Source: Arthrobacter caoxuetaonis (GTDB lineage Bacteria; Actinomycetota; Actinomycetes; Actinomycetales; Micrococcaceae). From it: a DNA stretch of 64,000 bases. The position numbers were made by a program, and so were the translations under genes. The notes under the pieces were generated by a model. It was not told where the DNA came from. It saw only the letters and a list, made by a program, of their open reading frames with translations, and ran no database searches. The DNA lies in NCBI RefSeq assembly GCF_023921125.1, contig NZ_CP099466.1, positions 3,100,001-3,164,000 of the forward strand. Direction: 5' to 3'. Below, piece after piece: positions 8,796-17,123 of the stretch; the stretch's first letter is position 1; each line of letters opens with the position of its first letter.

Positions 8796-9031
8796 TAGAG
8801 CTTCACACCCTTCGCGAGGAGTTCGGTGACGACTGCGTCAATGCCGCGGACGTCGATCGTCTTGATGCCGCGGGCCGAAACCTGCAGCGTCACGTTACGG
8901 CGCAGGGACGGAACCCAGTAGCGCTTCTTCTGAATATTCGGGTCGAACCGGCGCTTGTTGCGACGGTGCGAGTGCGAAATGCTGTGACCAAAGCCGGGAA
9001 CAGCTCCGGTTACCTGGCAGTAAGCTGCCAT
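8795..9031 (-). CDS. rpmB: 50S ribosomal protein L28
   Basis: 78 residues: [31 protein letters not shown], then [19 protein letters not shown]. Only one cysteine remains of the zinc-binding CxxC pairs of the C-plus form, so this is the zinc-independent variant, consistent with its S14 and L33 partners. The start at 9031 is set by a strong GGAGGAG box 6 nt upstream. The frame stays open for a further 96 codons upstream, but that part lacks any L28 similarity and is treated as leader. It is the first gene of rpmB-rpmG-rpsN. Confidence 0.96.
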   Translation of the reverse strand: MAAYCQVTGAVPGFGHSISHSHRRNKRRFDPNIQKKRYWVPSLRRNVTLQVSARGIKTIDVRGIDAVVTELLAKGVKL

Positions 9032-9399
9032 GATCTCTCCTCCAGTTGTAGTAAATATGACGGTCCTCAGAAAACAAGCACCAGGCGATGCCGCCATGGC
9101 ACCTGCAATAAAGAGCGTCCCGCCACCAGTTTTGACACCGTTATTACTGCGACTTTCCGGAGGTTGACCTGGCGGGGTGAGATCCAGCCGAAGTGCCTCG
9201 CCGCGGGGAAGACGGTGAAGTTCGGGCAGCCATAGCAGTAATCCGCTGTGACAGCCTTCAATTCTAGGTTTATACGGGCGGCCACGCAAATGCCCTGGTC
9301 CGTACCCTTGCGGGGCCAAACCAGATCATGGGCGCGGCTTAACGCCTTCCTATCCTAGACGTTTCGCGCCCCTGATCCAAACCGGGGCAGGGACCATTC
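9032..9399. other. 368-bp gap: rpmB leader and promoter region, no gene seen
   Basis: No supported gene or tRNA in this stretch. The right part carries the predicted rpmB promoter (9261-9289), so about 220 nt next to rpmB would be a transcribed 5' leader. Near 9370-9390 there is a weak 5-bp inverted repeat (GCCCC/GGGGC) downstream of the GlgC-like gene that may act as a terminator. A 72-codon minus-strand frame (9067-9285) has no recognisable similarity. Confidence 0.5.
9261..9289 (-). promoter_or_regulatory. Sigma-70-type promoter for the rpmB operon
   Basis: On the minus strand, TTGCGT (9289-9284), a 17-bp spacer and TAGAAT (9266-9261). The predicted start near 9254 leaves an untranslated leader of about 220 nt before rpmB. 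Confidence 0.55.
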
Positions 9400-10542
9400 T
9401 CAGTCCGAGGGCTTCTCCAGCGCACCTGCCGAAGTGACGACGGCAATCCCCGTCTCCGGGTCCTCTTCCGCGCCGTCCAAATTGGTGGCGCCACCAATGA
9501 CGGCCCCCGAATCCACGACCATGTTTCGCAGCCGGGCACCGCTGCTGACGTGCACGCCGTCGAGCAGGACACACCCGTGCACCTCGGCACCGGCCTCAAT
9601 CCGGCAGTCGGGCCCGACGACGGACCGGGACACAGTGCCTTCCACCCGTGAGCCGGGGGCCAGGAGGCTGGTCTCCACGCTGGCAGCGGCTCCGACGAAG
9701 GCAGGAAGCCGGCGGGGAGTCGCGGTGAGGATCGGCCACGCCGGATCGTCGAAGACCATGCCGTGCCCGTCCAGCAGGTCCATGTGGGCCTGGTGGTAGC
9801 TTTGCGGCGTTCCCATGTCCCGCCAGTACCCGGGCAGCCGGTGCTCCACGACCTTTTGTGTTTCCACGAGGTACGGAAGCAGCTGGTCTCCGTAGTCCTC
9901 CAGGTGCCCGTCCCGTTCGACCAGCTCATCCAGGCTGCGCAGCAGCACTTCGGCGTCGTAGAGGAAGATCTCCGCCGCGATCAGATCGCTCTTGGGATTC
10001 TCCGGCTTGTACTGGAACCCGGTGACCACACCGCCGCTGGTTTCCACCACACCGTGCTCAGTGGGATCATGGCGGATCTGGTGTGTCACCACTGTCAGGG
10101 CCGCATCCGCTTCGGTGTGGGTTGCCACGACGTCCCGGTAGTCCAGCCGGTAGAGATGGTCGGCGCTCAGCACCAGGACCAGGTCCGGGTTGTACTCGCG
10201 GATGTAGTCCGCCTGGCGGTAGAGGGCATCGGCATTGCCCTCCGCGAAGCCTTCACCCTCCGATCCCTGGTACGGAGGCAGCACCCGCATCCCGCCGTTG
10301 GTCCTGTCCAGGTCCCACGGCCTGCCGCTGACCAGATGGTCATTCAGCGACTTGGGTTCGTACTGTTCCACGATCCAGACATCGGGAAACCCGGAATTGT
10401 GCAGGTTGGAGAGCGGGATGTCGATTAGCCGGTAGGATCCGCCGACCGGCATGGCGGGCTTGGCGCGGGTCTCAGTGAGGCTGCCGAGCCGGCCGCCGGA
10501 ACCTCCGGCAAGGATGATGGTCAGTATCCGGGGCTGGCGCAT
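9400..10542 (-). CDS. Glucose-1-phosphate adenylyltransferase-like sugar nucleotidyltransferase (GlgC family)
   Basis: 380 residues. The N-terminal nucleotidyltransferase domain (about 1-260) has LAGGSGGRLGSLTETRAKPA, YRLIDIPLSN, LSADHLY and the GYWRDMGTP block. The C-terminal domain (about 280-365) is a left-handed beta helix with hexapeptide-like turns. This is the layout of ADP-glucose pyrophosphorylase, which makes ADP-glucose from ATP and glucose-1-phosphate for glycogen or glucosylglycerate/trehalose synthesis. The glycine loop is GGSGGRLG instead of the usual GGRGSRL, so nucleotide preference may differ and another sugar-1-phosphate cannot be excluded. Its ATG abuts the TGA of the marR-type gene upstream, an unusual partner. 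Confidence 0.8.
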   Translation of the reverse strand: MRQPRILTIILAGGSGGRLGSLTETRAKPAMPVGGSYRLIDIPLSNLHNSGFPDVWIVEQYEPKSLNDHLVSGRPWDLDRTNGGMRVLPPYQGSEGEGFAEGNADALYRQADYIREYNPDLVLVLSADHLYRLDYRDVVATHTEADAALTVVTHQIRHDPTEHGVVETSGGVVTGFQYKPENPKSDLIAAEIFLYDAEVLLRSLDELVERDGHLEDYGDQLLPYLVETQKVVEHRLPGYWRDMGTPQSYHQAHMDLLDGHGMVFDDPAWPILTATPRRLPAFVGAAASVETSLLAPGSRVEGTVSRSVVGPDCRIEAGAEVHGCVLLDGVHVSSGARLRNMVVDSGAVIGGATNLDGAEEDPETGIAVVTSAGALEKPSD

Positions 10543-11049
10543 TCAGGCTCCTTCGGTCGGGGCGCCCGGACGAGCCGCGGCGGGGTCGAGCAGGGTCAGG
10601 ATTTTGTTGCCGACCCGGGCGAGGTCGGCCACGTCTTGATCGTCCAGGACATCGAACACAGCCTTCCGGACGGATTCCACATGCCCGGGCGCCAGGTCCA
10701 CGAGGGCGGCCATGCCTTCGTCGGTGATCGCCGCCGTCGTGACCCGTGCGTCCGTGGTTGACGGGGACCGGCGCATCCAGCCCCGCTGTTCCAGTTTCTT
10801 CACCACATGCGAGAGCCTTGAGAGCGAGGCATTCGAATAGGCTGCCAGTTCGCTCATGGCCAGCTGCCGGTCCGGAGACTCCGAGGTCATGGCGAGCACG
10901 TGGTAGTCGAACAGGGTGATCCGCGCCCGGCGGAACAGGTCCGCGTCAAGGGTCCCCGGCAGCCGGGTGGCGACGGCGTAAAGCGCCAGCCATGCCTGCC
11001 GCTCTTCGGGAGTGAGCCAGCGGACGGAATCAGACTGCGGTTCGGTCAT
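10543..11049 (-). CDS. MarR-family transcriptional regulator
   Basis: 168 residues with the MarR winged-helix layout. The recognition helix region is about residues 60-90 (MSELAAYSNASLSRLSHVVKKLEQRGW), with the wing RRSPSTTDARVTTAAITDEG (95-115) and a C-terminal dimerisation helix. It acts as a dimer on palindromic operators, usually responding to small phenolic or lipophilic ligands. The ATG overlaps the stop of the MHS transporter by 4 nt (11046-11049), and its own stop touches the GlgC-like start, so all three genes share one transcript. Autoregulation of the transporter operon is the likely role. Confidence 0.93.
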   Translation of the reverse strand: MTEPQSDSVRWLTPEERQAWLALYAVATRLPGTLDADLFRRARITLFDYHVLAMTSESPDRQLAMSELAAYSNASLSRLSHVVKKLEQRGWMRRSPSTTDARVTTAAITDEGMAALVDLAPGHVESVRKAVFDVLDDQDVADLARVGNKILTLLDPAAARPGAPTEGA

Positions 11050-12743
11050 GGGCGCAATTCTCTCACGATGCTTGAGCCTTCAAGCCGGTCCCCCGGGGAC
11101 AGTTGCGGTTCGTCTCGGCGGAAACGAACCTCAGCTGTCCCCTCGGCGGCTGGGGACAGGGTCAGCGCACCGGTTCCCGGATCGCCCGCCGGGTCCGGAG
11201 CCTGGTCGAACGGGAGGGCGTCCAGATCGAGCAGCGGATTCTCGTCCTGGGTCTCCACGAGTTCCCGGGCTTCCGCTTCCGTGGCGACGCTCGGCATGGA
11301 GCCCGGCATGGGCCGGTTCGCCGATTCCTTCATGATGCCGACGGCGACCGCTCCGATGGCCGACGTGGCCATCAGGTAGTACGCGGGCATCATGTCGTCG
11401 CCGCTGATTTCGATCAGGCCCTGCATGATCAGGGGTGCCGTGCCGCCGAAGATCGCCACGGCGAAGTTGTACGCGATACCCATCGCTCCATAGCGGCTGG
11501 CGGTGGGGAACAGGGCCGGAAGCGACGACGCCAGGTTAGCCACGTAGAACGTGACCGGGACAGCCAGCAGCGCCAGGCCAAGCAGGGTCGTCCAAATGGG
11601 TCCCTGGTCGATCAGCAGGAACGACGGGATGGCAAAGACAATGGTTGTTCCCGCTCCCATCCACAACACAGGACGGCGTCCGATCCGGTCCGAGAGACGT
11701 CCGGTCAGCGGAATGCACAGGGCCATGGCGACCAGCACGGGGATAGTCAGGAGGGTTCCGTGCACCGGGTCGTATCCCTTGGAATCCGTCAGGTACGACG
11801 GCATGTAGGAGGTCAGCGCGTAGCCGACGGTGTTGGCTGCGGCCACCAGGACCATGGCCAGCACGATAGGCCGCCAGTAGGCGCGGAAGATCCCGAAGGT
11901 GCCCAGTGCGGCGGCGTCCTTGTCCGCCGCTTTCCCGGCGGCGGAAGCAGCCTGCTCCTCTTGGGCATCGAGGGTGGCCTGGAACGCCGGCGATTCTTCA
12001 ATCTTGAGACGGAAGTAAATGGCGATGGCCCCCAGCGGACCAGCAATGAGGAACGGGATGCGCCAGCCCCATTCGAGCATCGTTTCTTCGCTCAGGGTCA
12101 GCTGCAGCGTGGAAACGGTCAGGGCGCCCAGCGCGAATCCCATATAGCTACCCAGGTCCAGGATGCTGGCGAGGAACCCGCGCCGCTTATCCGGCGCGTA
12201 CTCCGAGACGAATGTGGTGGCGCCGGCATACTCGCCGCCGGTGCTGAAGCCCTGCAGCAGCTTCATGACCACCAGCAGCACGGGTGCGGCCATGCCGATC
12301 TGCGCGTAACCGGGCAGCAGGCCGATGGCAAAGGTTGAGGCGGCCATCAGGATCAGCGTTGCGGCGAGGGTCTTTTGGCGGCCCACACGGTCACCGATGC
12401 GGCCGAAGATCACACCGCCCAGTGGGCGGGCGAGGAACGTGGCAGCGAAGACGCCAAGGCTGAACAGCAGCTGCGACGCCGGGTCCGCGTCAGAAAGGAA
12501 GACGGCTCCCATGGTGACGGCCAGGTAGCCGTAAACACCAATATCGAACCATTCCATGGTGTTTCCGACTACGGTTCCGCCGACGGCCTTTTTCATCATT
12601 GAATGGTCGACGACGTTTACGTCTTCAACTTTCAGGCGGCGCTTCGTCAGTGGTTTACGCCTCGGCTTGCCGTGCATCGACGGCGTTCCAGGCGCTGCCG
12701 TACCGGGCGGTGCAGCGCTGTGATCAGGTGCTTCTTGCGGCAT
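11046..12743 (-). CDS. MHS-family MFS transporter, ProP-like
   Basis: 565-residue, 12-helix proton symporter of the metabolite:H+ symporter subfamily. Diagnostic motifs are GNTMEWFDIGVYGYLA in helix 1, GRIGDRVGRQKTL in the loop between helices 2 and 3, and GEYAGA in helix 5. Members import osmolytes such as proline/betaine or organic acids; the substrate is not evident. A basic cytoplasmic N-terminus of about 50 residues and an extended C-terminal tail of about 80 residues rich in Asp, Glu and Pro make it longer than typical (about 450-500). ProP has a C-terminal osmosensing extension, but no coiled coil is obvious here. First gene of the operon; GAAGAAGG precedes the ATG. Confidence 0.92.
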   Translation of the reverse strand: MPQEAPDHSAAPPGTAAPGTPSMHGKPRRKPLTKRRLKVEDVNVVDHSMMKKAVGGTVVGNTMEWFDIGVYGYLAVTMGAVFLSDADPASQLLFSLGVFAATFLARPLGGVIFGRIGDRVGRQKTLAATLILMAASTFAIGLLPGYAQIGMAAPVLLVVMKLLQGFSTGGEYAGATTFVSEYAPDKRRGFLASILDLGSYMGFALGALTVSTLQLTLSEETMLEWGWRIPFLIAGPLGAIAIYFRLKIEESPAFQATLDAQEEQAASAAGKAADKDAAALGTFGIFRAYWRPIVLAMVLVAAANTVGYALTSYMPSYLTDSKGYDPVHGTLLTIPVLVAMALCIPLTGRLSDRIGRRPVLWMGAGTTIVFAIPSFLLIDQGPIWTTLLGLALLAVPVTFYVANLASSLPALFPTASRYGAMGIAYNFAVAIFGGTAPLIMQGLIEISGDDMMPAYYLMATSAIGAVAVGIMKESANRPMPGSMPSVATEAEARELVETQDENPLLDLDALPFDQAPDPAGDPGTGALTLSPAAEGTAEVRFRRDEPQLSPGDRLEGSSIVRELRP

Positions 12744-12894
12744 TTGGGCCTTCTTCTCTAGAGGTCATCTGCTGTGGGCAATTGCATCCGATGCCGGGAC
12801 TGGGCCCCGGCAGACCAACAAGTCTAGAAAAGAAGGACTGAAACTCCGAATCATAAGGGAGCTTATGGGGGGAATTGGGAAATGCGGAGCCCGC

Positions 12895-12920
12895 CCTTTC
12901 CCTGCAAATCCAGGGAAAGG
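12895..12920 (-). terminator. Terminator of the GDSL hydrolase gene
   Basis: 10-bp perfect stem CCTTTCCCTG / CAGGGAAAGG with a 6-nt loop, 57 bp after the hydrolase stop codon. Confidence 0.65.
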
Positions 12921-12976
12921 TACTTTAGTGTGAAACCGGTCACATGTCCGGTCCGGGTGCCGCCGCTCCCCGCGGT

Positions 12977-13750
12977 TTAGGTCTCTGGAGTGATCTGCAC
13001 CGGTGCGGGATACCTGGCGCTGAGGTTGTCCCCGGATGACACGCCCCGGAGCCTGCGTCCCACCCACGGACCGAGGTATTCCCGTGCCCAGCGGGCGTCA
13101 TGCTTCAGCCGCTGGATCCGGTCACGTGCAGGAAGGGTATCCAGCTCCGGCACGTCCAGTCCGTCGCTGGCCCGGAGGACCTCAAGGACTTTCTTCGCCG
13201 TGAGGATGTGCCCTGCCGGAGACATGTGGAGGCGGTCCACATCCCAGTACCTTTCGTCCTGCAGCACCTTCATGCGCCAGTAGTCCACCAGGATTGCCCC
13301 GTGGGCGTCCGCTGCCTCACGCACCAGTTCGTTGTACAGGGCCGTCCGCCCCCTGGTCCGGCCGAAGATCGGAGACTGGCCGGAATCGAAGCCGGTGAAG
13401 ACGAGCACGGCGGCGCCTCCGGAACGAAGACGTCCTATGGCGCTGTCATATGCCTGGACGATCGCGTCGATGTCGACCTTGGGCCGAAGGATGTCGTTGC
13501 CGCCCGCATAGATGCTCACCAAGGACGGTTCCAGCGCCAGGGCCGGTTCGATCTGCTCATCGATGACCTGCCGCAGCTTTTTTCCGCGGATAGCCAGGTT
13601 GGCATAGCTCCAGCCCGGATCCGCAAGCGTCAGCTGTTCAGCCACACGGTCCGCCCACCCCCGGACCCCGTTGGGCCGGGAGGGATCCCAGTCACCCACG
13701 CCTTCGGTAAAGGAATCGCCAAGTGCCACATATAGCCCGTTGTTAGTCAC
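12977..13750 (-). CDS. SGNH/GDSL-type hydrolase (esterase/lipase family)
   Basis: 257 residues. Block I GDSFTEG has the nucleophile Ser13, block III GGND lies near residue 88, and the catalytic Asp/His pair is in DRLHM near residue 174, so all SGNH residues are in place. No signal peptide is visible, so the enzyme is probably cytoplasmic. The SGNH family hydrolyses esters of lipids, sugars or cell-wall acetyl groups; the substrate cannot be told. A basic C-terminal tail of about 50 residues (RIQRLKHDARWAREYLGPW) is an extension also seen in actinobacterial homologues. Divergently transcribed from the diacylglycerol-kinase-like gene. Confidence 0.92.
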   Translation of the reverse strand: MTNNGLYVALGDSFTEGVGDWDPSRPNGVRGWADRVAEQLTLADPGWSYANLAIRGKKLRQVIDEQIEPALALEPSLVSIYAGGNDILRPKVDIDAIVQAYDSAIGRLRSGGAAVLVFTGFDSGQSPIFGRTRGRTALYNELVREAADAHGAILVDYWRMKVLQDERYWDVDRLHMSPAGHILTAKKVLEVLRASDGLDVPELDTLPARDRIQRLKHDARWAREYLGPWVGRRLRGVSSGDNLSARYPAPVQITPET

Positions 13751-13850
13751 CAGCCCAGCCTACAAGCCGCTGTGCCCCGGGTTTTCGCCCGGGATGCCGC
13801 ATCGCAGTTTAGACTCGGAGCCGGAACACTCCCGTCAATCGAAGGGCATC

Positions 13851-14837
13851 ATGTCCAGCCACCCCGAGGCAGAAACGGCCCAGGCCCCATCAGCCGTTCT
13901 GCGCCGCGCCGCCGTCGTCATCAATCCCACGAAGAAGACCGAGGTGGATATCCGCACCCTGGTGGAGCAAACCTGCCGTGATGAAGGCTGGGCGGAGCCG
14001 CTGTGGCTGGAGACCGAGGAAGACGACCCCGGGCACGGCATGGCCCGCCAGGCAATGGCGGAGGGGGCCGACGTCGTCATCGCCGCCGGAGGCGACGGTA
14101 CCGTGCGCTGCGTGGCAGCCGAACTTGCCGGCACCGACACTCCCCTGGGCCTGCTTCCGATGGGCACCGGCAACCTGCTGGCACGCAACCTGGACGTCCC
14201 GGTCGATGATCCGGCCGGCGCCATCCGGACCGCGCTGACCGGAACCGAACGCCGGATCGACGTCGTCCACGTCAACGTTGACAAAGCCGTGGACAGCGAC
14301 ATCTTCCTGGTCATGGCCGGGCTGGGTTATGACGCCGTGATGATGGGAGACACCAACACCGCGTTGAAGGACCGCGTGGGATGGCTCGCCTACGTGGACG
14401 CGGGGATCCGCAACCTTCCGGGCAAGCCGGTGAAGACAATGATCTCCATTGACGGCGGCAAGCCTTTTGCCCGCCGGCTCCGCAGCATCATGGGCGGCAA
14501 CTGCGGCAAGATCATGGGCGGCCTGGAGGTTTTTCCCGGGGCACGGATTGACGACGGGCTGCTCGACATCATGACCATGGCACCCAAGGGCAGCCTCGGC
14601 TGGCTCTCCGTGGTTGCCGGACTCCTGCGCCGCGGAAAGGGGCGTGGAACAGCAGTCGAATACTTCCAGTGCAAGAGCGCCGAGATCTGGGCCGATGTTC
14701 CGCAGGACTTCGAGATGGACGGCGACCATCTGGGCAACGCGACCCATCTGGCGCTGCGCGTCGACCCGCGGGCACTGCGCATCCGCATGCCCTATGGCAA
14801 GAAGGACCCGGCTATCCTGACGAACCCCACGCCGTAA
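13851..14837 (+). CDS. Diacylglycerol/sphingosine kinase-like lipid kinase
   Basis: 328 residues of the DAGK catalytic family. The nucleotide-binding GGDGT motif is at residues 80-84, followed by LLPMGTGNLLARNLDVP, the second family signature. The C-terminal beta-sandwich is present (FPGARIDDGLLDI, MDGDHLGNATHLALRVDP). Such proteins phosphorylate lipid hydroxyls (diacylglycerol, ceramide-like or undecaprenol-like) at the cytoplasmic membrane face. The start at 13851 follows GAAGGG by 6 nt; an upstream in-frame extension to 13671 would run into the divergent GDSL gene and is rejected. Confidence 0.92.
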   Translation: MSSHPEAETAQAPSAVLRRAAVVINPTKKTEVDIRTLVEQTCRDEGWAEPLWLETEEDDPGHGMARQAMAEGADVVIAAGGDGTVRCVAAELAGTDTPLGLLPMGTGNLLARNLDVPVDDPAGAIRTALTGTERRIDVVHVNVDKAVDSDIFLVMAGLGYDAVMMGDTNTALKDRVGWLAYVDAGIRNLPGKPVKTMISIDGGKPFARRLRSIMGGNCGKIMGGLEVFPGARIDDGLLDIMTMAPKGSLGWLSVVAGLLRRGKGRGTAVEYFQCKSAEIWADVPQDFEMDGDHLGNATHLALRVDPRALRIRMPYGKKDPAILTNPTP

Positions 14838-14883
14838 CGGCTCGTCCCGTCCTCGGCTGGAAAGAGAGCACGGGAAAGAAAAG

Positions 14884-14912
14884 GAGCGCGGAGTTTCCCG
14901 AACTCCGCGCTC
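14884..14912. terminator. Bidirectional terminator between convergent genes
   Basis: 12-bp perfect stem GAGCGCGGAGTT / AACTCCGCGCTC with a 5-nt loop, between the lipid kinase (+) and the M23 peptidase (-). Confidence 0.85.
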
Positions 14913-14939
14913 TTATCGCTCGTGCCGCAGCTCCCGGTG

Positions 14940-15740
14940 TCAGAGCCAGGCCATGGGATCCACGAACTCGCCGTGGATCATCACCTCGAAATGCAGGTGC
15001 GGACCGGTCGAGTTCCCGGTGCTTCCGATGCCGCCGATCACCTGCGCTTCATCCACCCACTGCCCGGGCTCCACCCAGATGTCGTTGAGGTGGTTGTAGG
15101 TCGTCTGGACGCCGTCTCCGTGGTCCACGACAATCCGCAGTCCACCGCCGCCGGTGGTGTGCCACCCGGCTTCCGTAACCGTGCCTCCGCGGGCAGATTT
15201 CACGGGGGTTCCGGTGACGCCGCTGAAGTCCGTACCGGTATGCCATTCCTGGCCGTAGCCGGTCATGGGATTGATCCTCCAGCCGAAGGGCGAGGTAACG
15301 ATCAGCTCATCCACGGGAACGGGCTGCTTTTGGGGAGCCTCGCCTTCCACGGGTGCCGTCGAGCCGACCCCTTCGCCCTGTTCTCCGTTACCCCCGCCCT
15401 CGCCGGAGGACGGTTCCTCGGCCGGGACGGTGCTCACCAGCTGGCGCTCCACTGCCCCTTCCGGCGCAGTGACGACGGCTGCCTCCGCCACTCCGAAAAC
15501 CATGCCGCTGAGCAGCAGGGAAGCGCCCGCGCCCAGGGCGGCCGTCTTTTGGGTCGGGGAGTCAATGTTGTTGGCTTTTACCCGCAATTCCTCCGCCCGC
15601 CGCACAACGTCAGCCCAAAGGCTGTCCCAGACAGGGCGGACGTGCTTCCCCTTTGCCCGGGAATGGGCCACGGCGTCTTCAAGTCTCCGGCGGACAGAGT
15701 CAGCGAGGTTCCGAACGGTCTCGTTGACGTGCAAAGTCAT
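14940..15740 (-). CDS. M23-family zinc metallopeptidase (LytM-type), membrane anchored
   Basis: 266 residues. A cytoplasmic basic N-terminus is followed by one hydrophobic helix at about 66-90, a low-complexity linker rich in Glu, Gly and Pro (105-142), and the peptidase domain from about 147 to the end. Zinc and catalytic residues are complete: H167 and D171 (HTGTD) and H248/H250 (HLHFE). Such enzymes cut peptide cross-bridges in peptidoglycan or activate amidases at division. The unusually long cytoplasmic N-terminus (about 65 residues, VRRRLEDAVAHSRAKGKHVR) suggests an intracellular partner. Convergent with the lipid kinase gene. Confidence 0.92.
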   Translation of the reverse strand: MTLHVNETVRNLADSVRRRLEDAVAHSRAKGKHVRPVWDSLWADVVRRAEELRVKANNIDSPTQKTAALGAGASLLLSGMVFGVAEAAVVTAPEGAVERQLVSTVPAEEPSSGEGGGNGEQGEGVGSTAPVEGEAPQKQPVPVDELIVTSPFGWRINPMTGYGQEWHTGTDFSGVTGTPVKSARGGTVTEAGWHTTGGGGLRIVVDHGDGVQTTYNHLNDIWVEPGQWVDEAQVIGGIGSTGNSTGPHLHFEVMIHGEFVDPMAWL

Positions 15741-16043
15741 TCAGTTCTCCACTGTGAATAGGCAACAGTTCTGTCGGTGCTTTGCTGCTGGAGAAGGGTG
15801 CGTCTATTGCGCTGCATACGAGTGACTTCATCCAGTTTAAGCGGCAGGCTATTGACAGTGGGGGTTTAGTGTGAAACTCAACAGAGGCAGGTGTTCCGGC
15901 TTACGTCCGGGATGCGGCGACACGGGCCACAAGGGCACCGGCCGCTATGGCCGGGCCACAACGGCACACTCCCCAACGGCACAGTCTCCAACGGCACACG
16001 CCAGCAGAGACCGTCTGGTTTTGACCTGTTCCGGTCGTTCAGG
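15741..16043. other. 303-bp gap upstream of the M23 gene, holding a short tandem repeat
   Basis: No supported gene. The left part is the promoter region of the M23 peptidase (minus strand). The right part lies behind the siderophore-interacting protein gene and contains the 15-bp tandem repeat listed separately. A plus-strand TTGACA near 15853 has no suitable -10. Confidence 0.5.
15924..15997. repeat. 15-bp imperfect tandem repeat
   Basis: Units at 15924-15938, 15953-15967, 15968-15982 and 15983-15997 all end in (A/C)AA(C/G)GGCAC. The last three are contiguous, and a divergent 14-nt block separates the first. They lie in non-coding DNA. Confidence 0.8.
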
Positions 16044-17123
16044 TCAGGACAGCTCGGCGCGGCCCTGCCTCCAATAACCCATGAACGCCACCTGCTTGCG
16101 GTCGATTCCGGCGTCCTTGACCAGATAGCGCCGCAGGCCGCGGACAACCGCTGCTTCTCCGGCGATCCAGGCGTAGAACGGCAGGGCACCGGCAGGCGTA
16201 TTGGGGCTCGGCGAATTCTCGAGTACCTCAGGTGTCAGCCGTGCAGGCGTCTCCCACAGGATGGCCGAATCGATGTCCACGTCCTCAGGTTCGAGTCCGC
16301 GGCCCGGGACCGCAGACGCCTGCGGGGCGCCGTCCGTTCCGCCCACACTCAGGTACCCGGGGACGGCAACGGCTTCCCTCACGGCTGTGTCGAGGAGCTC
16401 ACCGTGCGGCCTGGTGCCGCGCGGGAGCCAGCTGACCTGGACCTTCGATGCGGTCCGGAGCGGCTGGATATCCGCGCCGTCCGGAACCTCGAGCAGCGCG
16501 TGGCCGGTGATGTCCTCAGGGAGATTTTCCAGGATCGAGGCAATGGCCGGCACAGCTGTCTCATCACCGGCCAGCAGCACGTGCTGGGCCAGTCCGGGCC
16601 GCCATTCGATCCCGCCGTAGGACTCAGCCGTGATGCAGTGCACGGCATGGGGGCCGATAACCGTCACACGGTCACCCGGCTTCGCGGCTGCCGCCCAGGA
16701 GGACGCCGGCCCTCCCACACCCGCTTCGTCGAAATGCAGGACGAAGTCGACGTCGATCTGGGGGTCGGCTGCAGCGCACCGCGAGGCGCGGACCGTGTAC
16801 GTCCGCATCGAGCCGCGCCGGCGGGGGTCCATGGCGAGCCAGCGCTGGTACCAGCCGGCGTCGTCGCAGCCGAATTCGGGCAGGTCCTGCCGTGTCCCGT
16901 CCTCCGCCAGCGGAGGAATGACGACTTTGATCCGCAGATCGTCGGCCGGTCCCTGCACGCCAAATTCCCGAAGGCATTCCCCGCCAAAGGTGATGCGCTG
17001 GAAGTTGGCGCTGATCCGCTGGACGGCACGGACCTCGACGTCGAAGGCCATGACCGCTGCATTCGCACCCTGGCGGCGGGGACGGACAGCGGTGCTGCCG
17101 TGGCTGGGACGGGTAACGCTCAT
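16044..17123 (-). CDS. Siderophore-interacting protein, FAD-dependent ferric reductase (SIP/ViuB type)
   Basis: 359 residues. The N-terminal FAD-binding domain (about 25-160) has the flavin-binding motif RRGSMRTYTVR; the C-terminal NAD(P)H-binding/SIP domain (about 165-350) contains LLAGDETAVPAIASILE and ends in FMGYWRQGRAE. Members reduce Fe(III)-siderophore in the cytoplasm to release iron after import. The ATG overlaps the stop of the FepC-type ATPase gene by 4 nt (17120-17123), and the four genes upstream to 20129 form one iron-uptake operon under a DtxR-type box. A small insertion, PGRGLEPEDVD, near residue 260 is unusual but probably a loop. Confidence 0.94.
   Translation of the reverse strand: MSVTRPSHGSTAVRPRRQGANAAVMAFDVEVRAVQRISANFQRITFGGECLREFGVQGPADDLRIKVVIPPLAEDGTRQDLPEFGCDDAGWYQRWLAMDPRRRGSMRTYTVRASRCAAADPQIDVDFVLHFDEAGVGGPASSWAAAAKPGDRVTVIGPHAVHCITAESYGGIEWRPGLAQHVLLAGDETAVPAIASILENLPEDITGHALLEVPDGADIQPLRTASKVQVSWLPRGTRPHGELLDTAVREAVAVPGYLSVGGTDGAPQASAVPGRGLEPEDVDIDSAILWETPARLTPEVLENSPSPNTPAGALPFYAWIAGEAAVVRGLRRYLVKDAGIDRKQVAFMGYWRQGRAELS

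Noticed and set aside
9032..9260. Zur box before rpmB
   Set aside because: No palindrome resembling the actinobacterial TGAxAxxxxTxTCA-type site was found.
9067..9285. 72-codon minus-strand frame in the rpmB leader
   Set aside because: No ribosome-binding site and no similarity; the region is better explained as a 5' leader.
11103..12338. 411-codon plus-strand frame opposite the MHS transporter
   Set aside because: Composition is Gly/Arg/His/Gln-rich shadow coding without domain signals.
15741..15860. c-di-AMP riboswitch before the M23 peptidase gene
   Set aside because: Such riboswitches precede cell-wall hydrolase genes in actinobacteria, but the conserved motifs were not seen here.
15924..15997. 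CRISPR array
   Set aside because: Units are 15 bp and mostly contiguous, with no 30-40 bp unique spacers and no cas genes.
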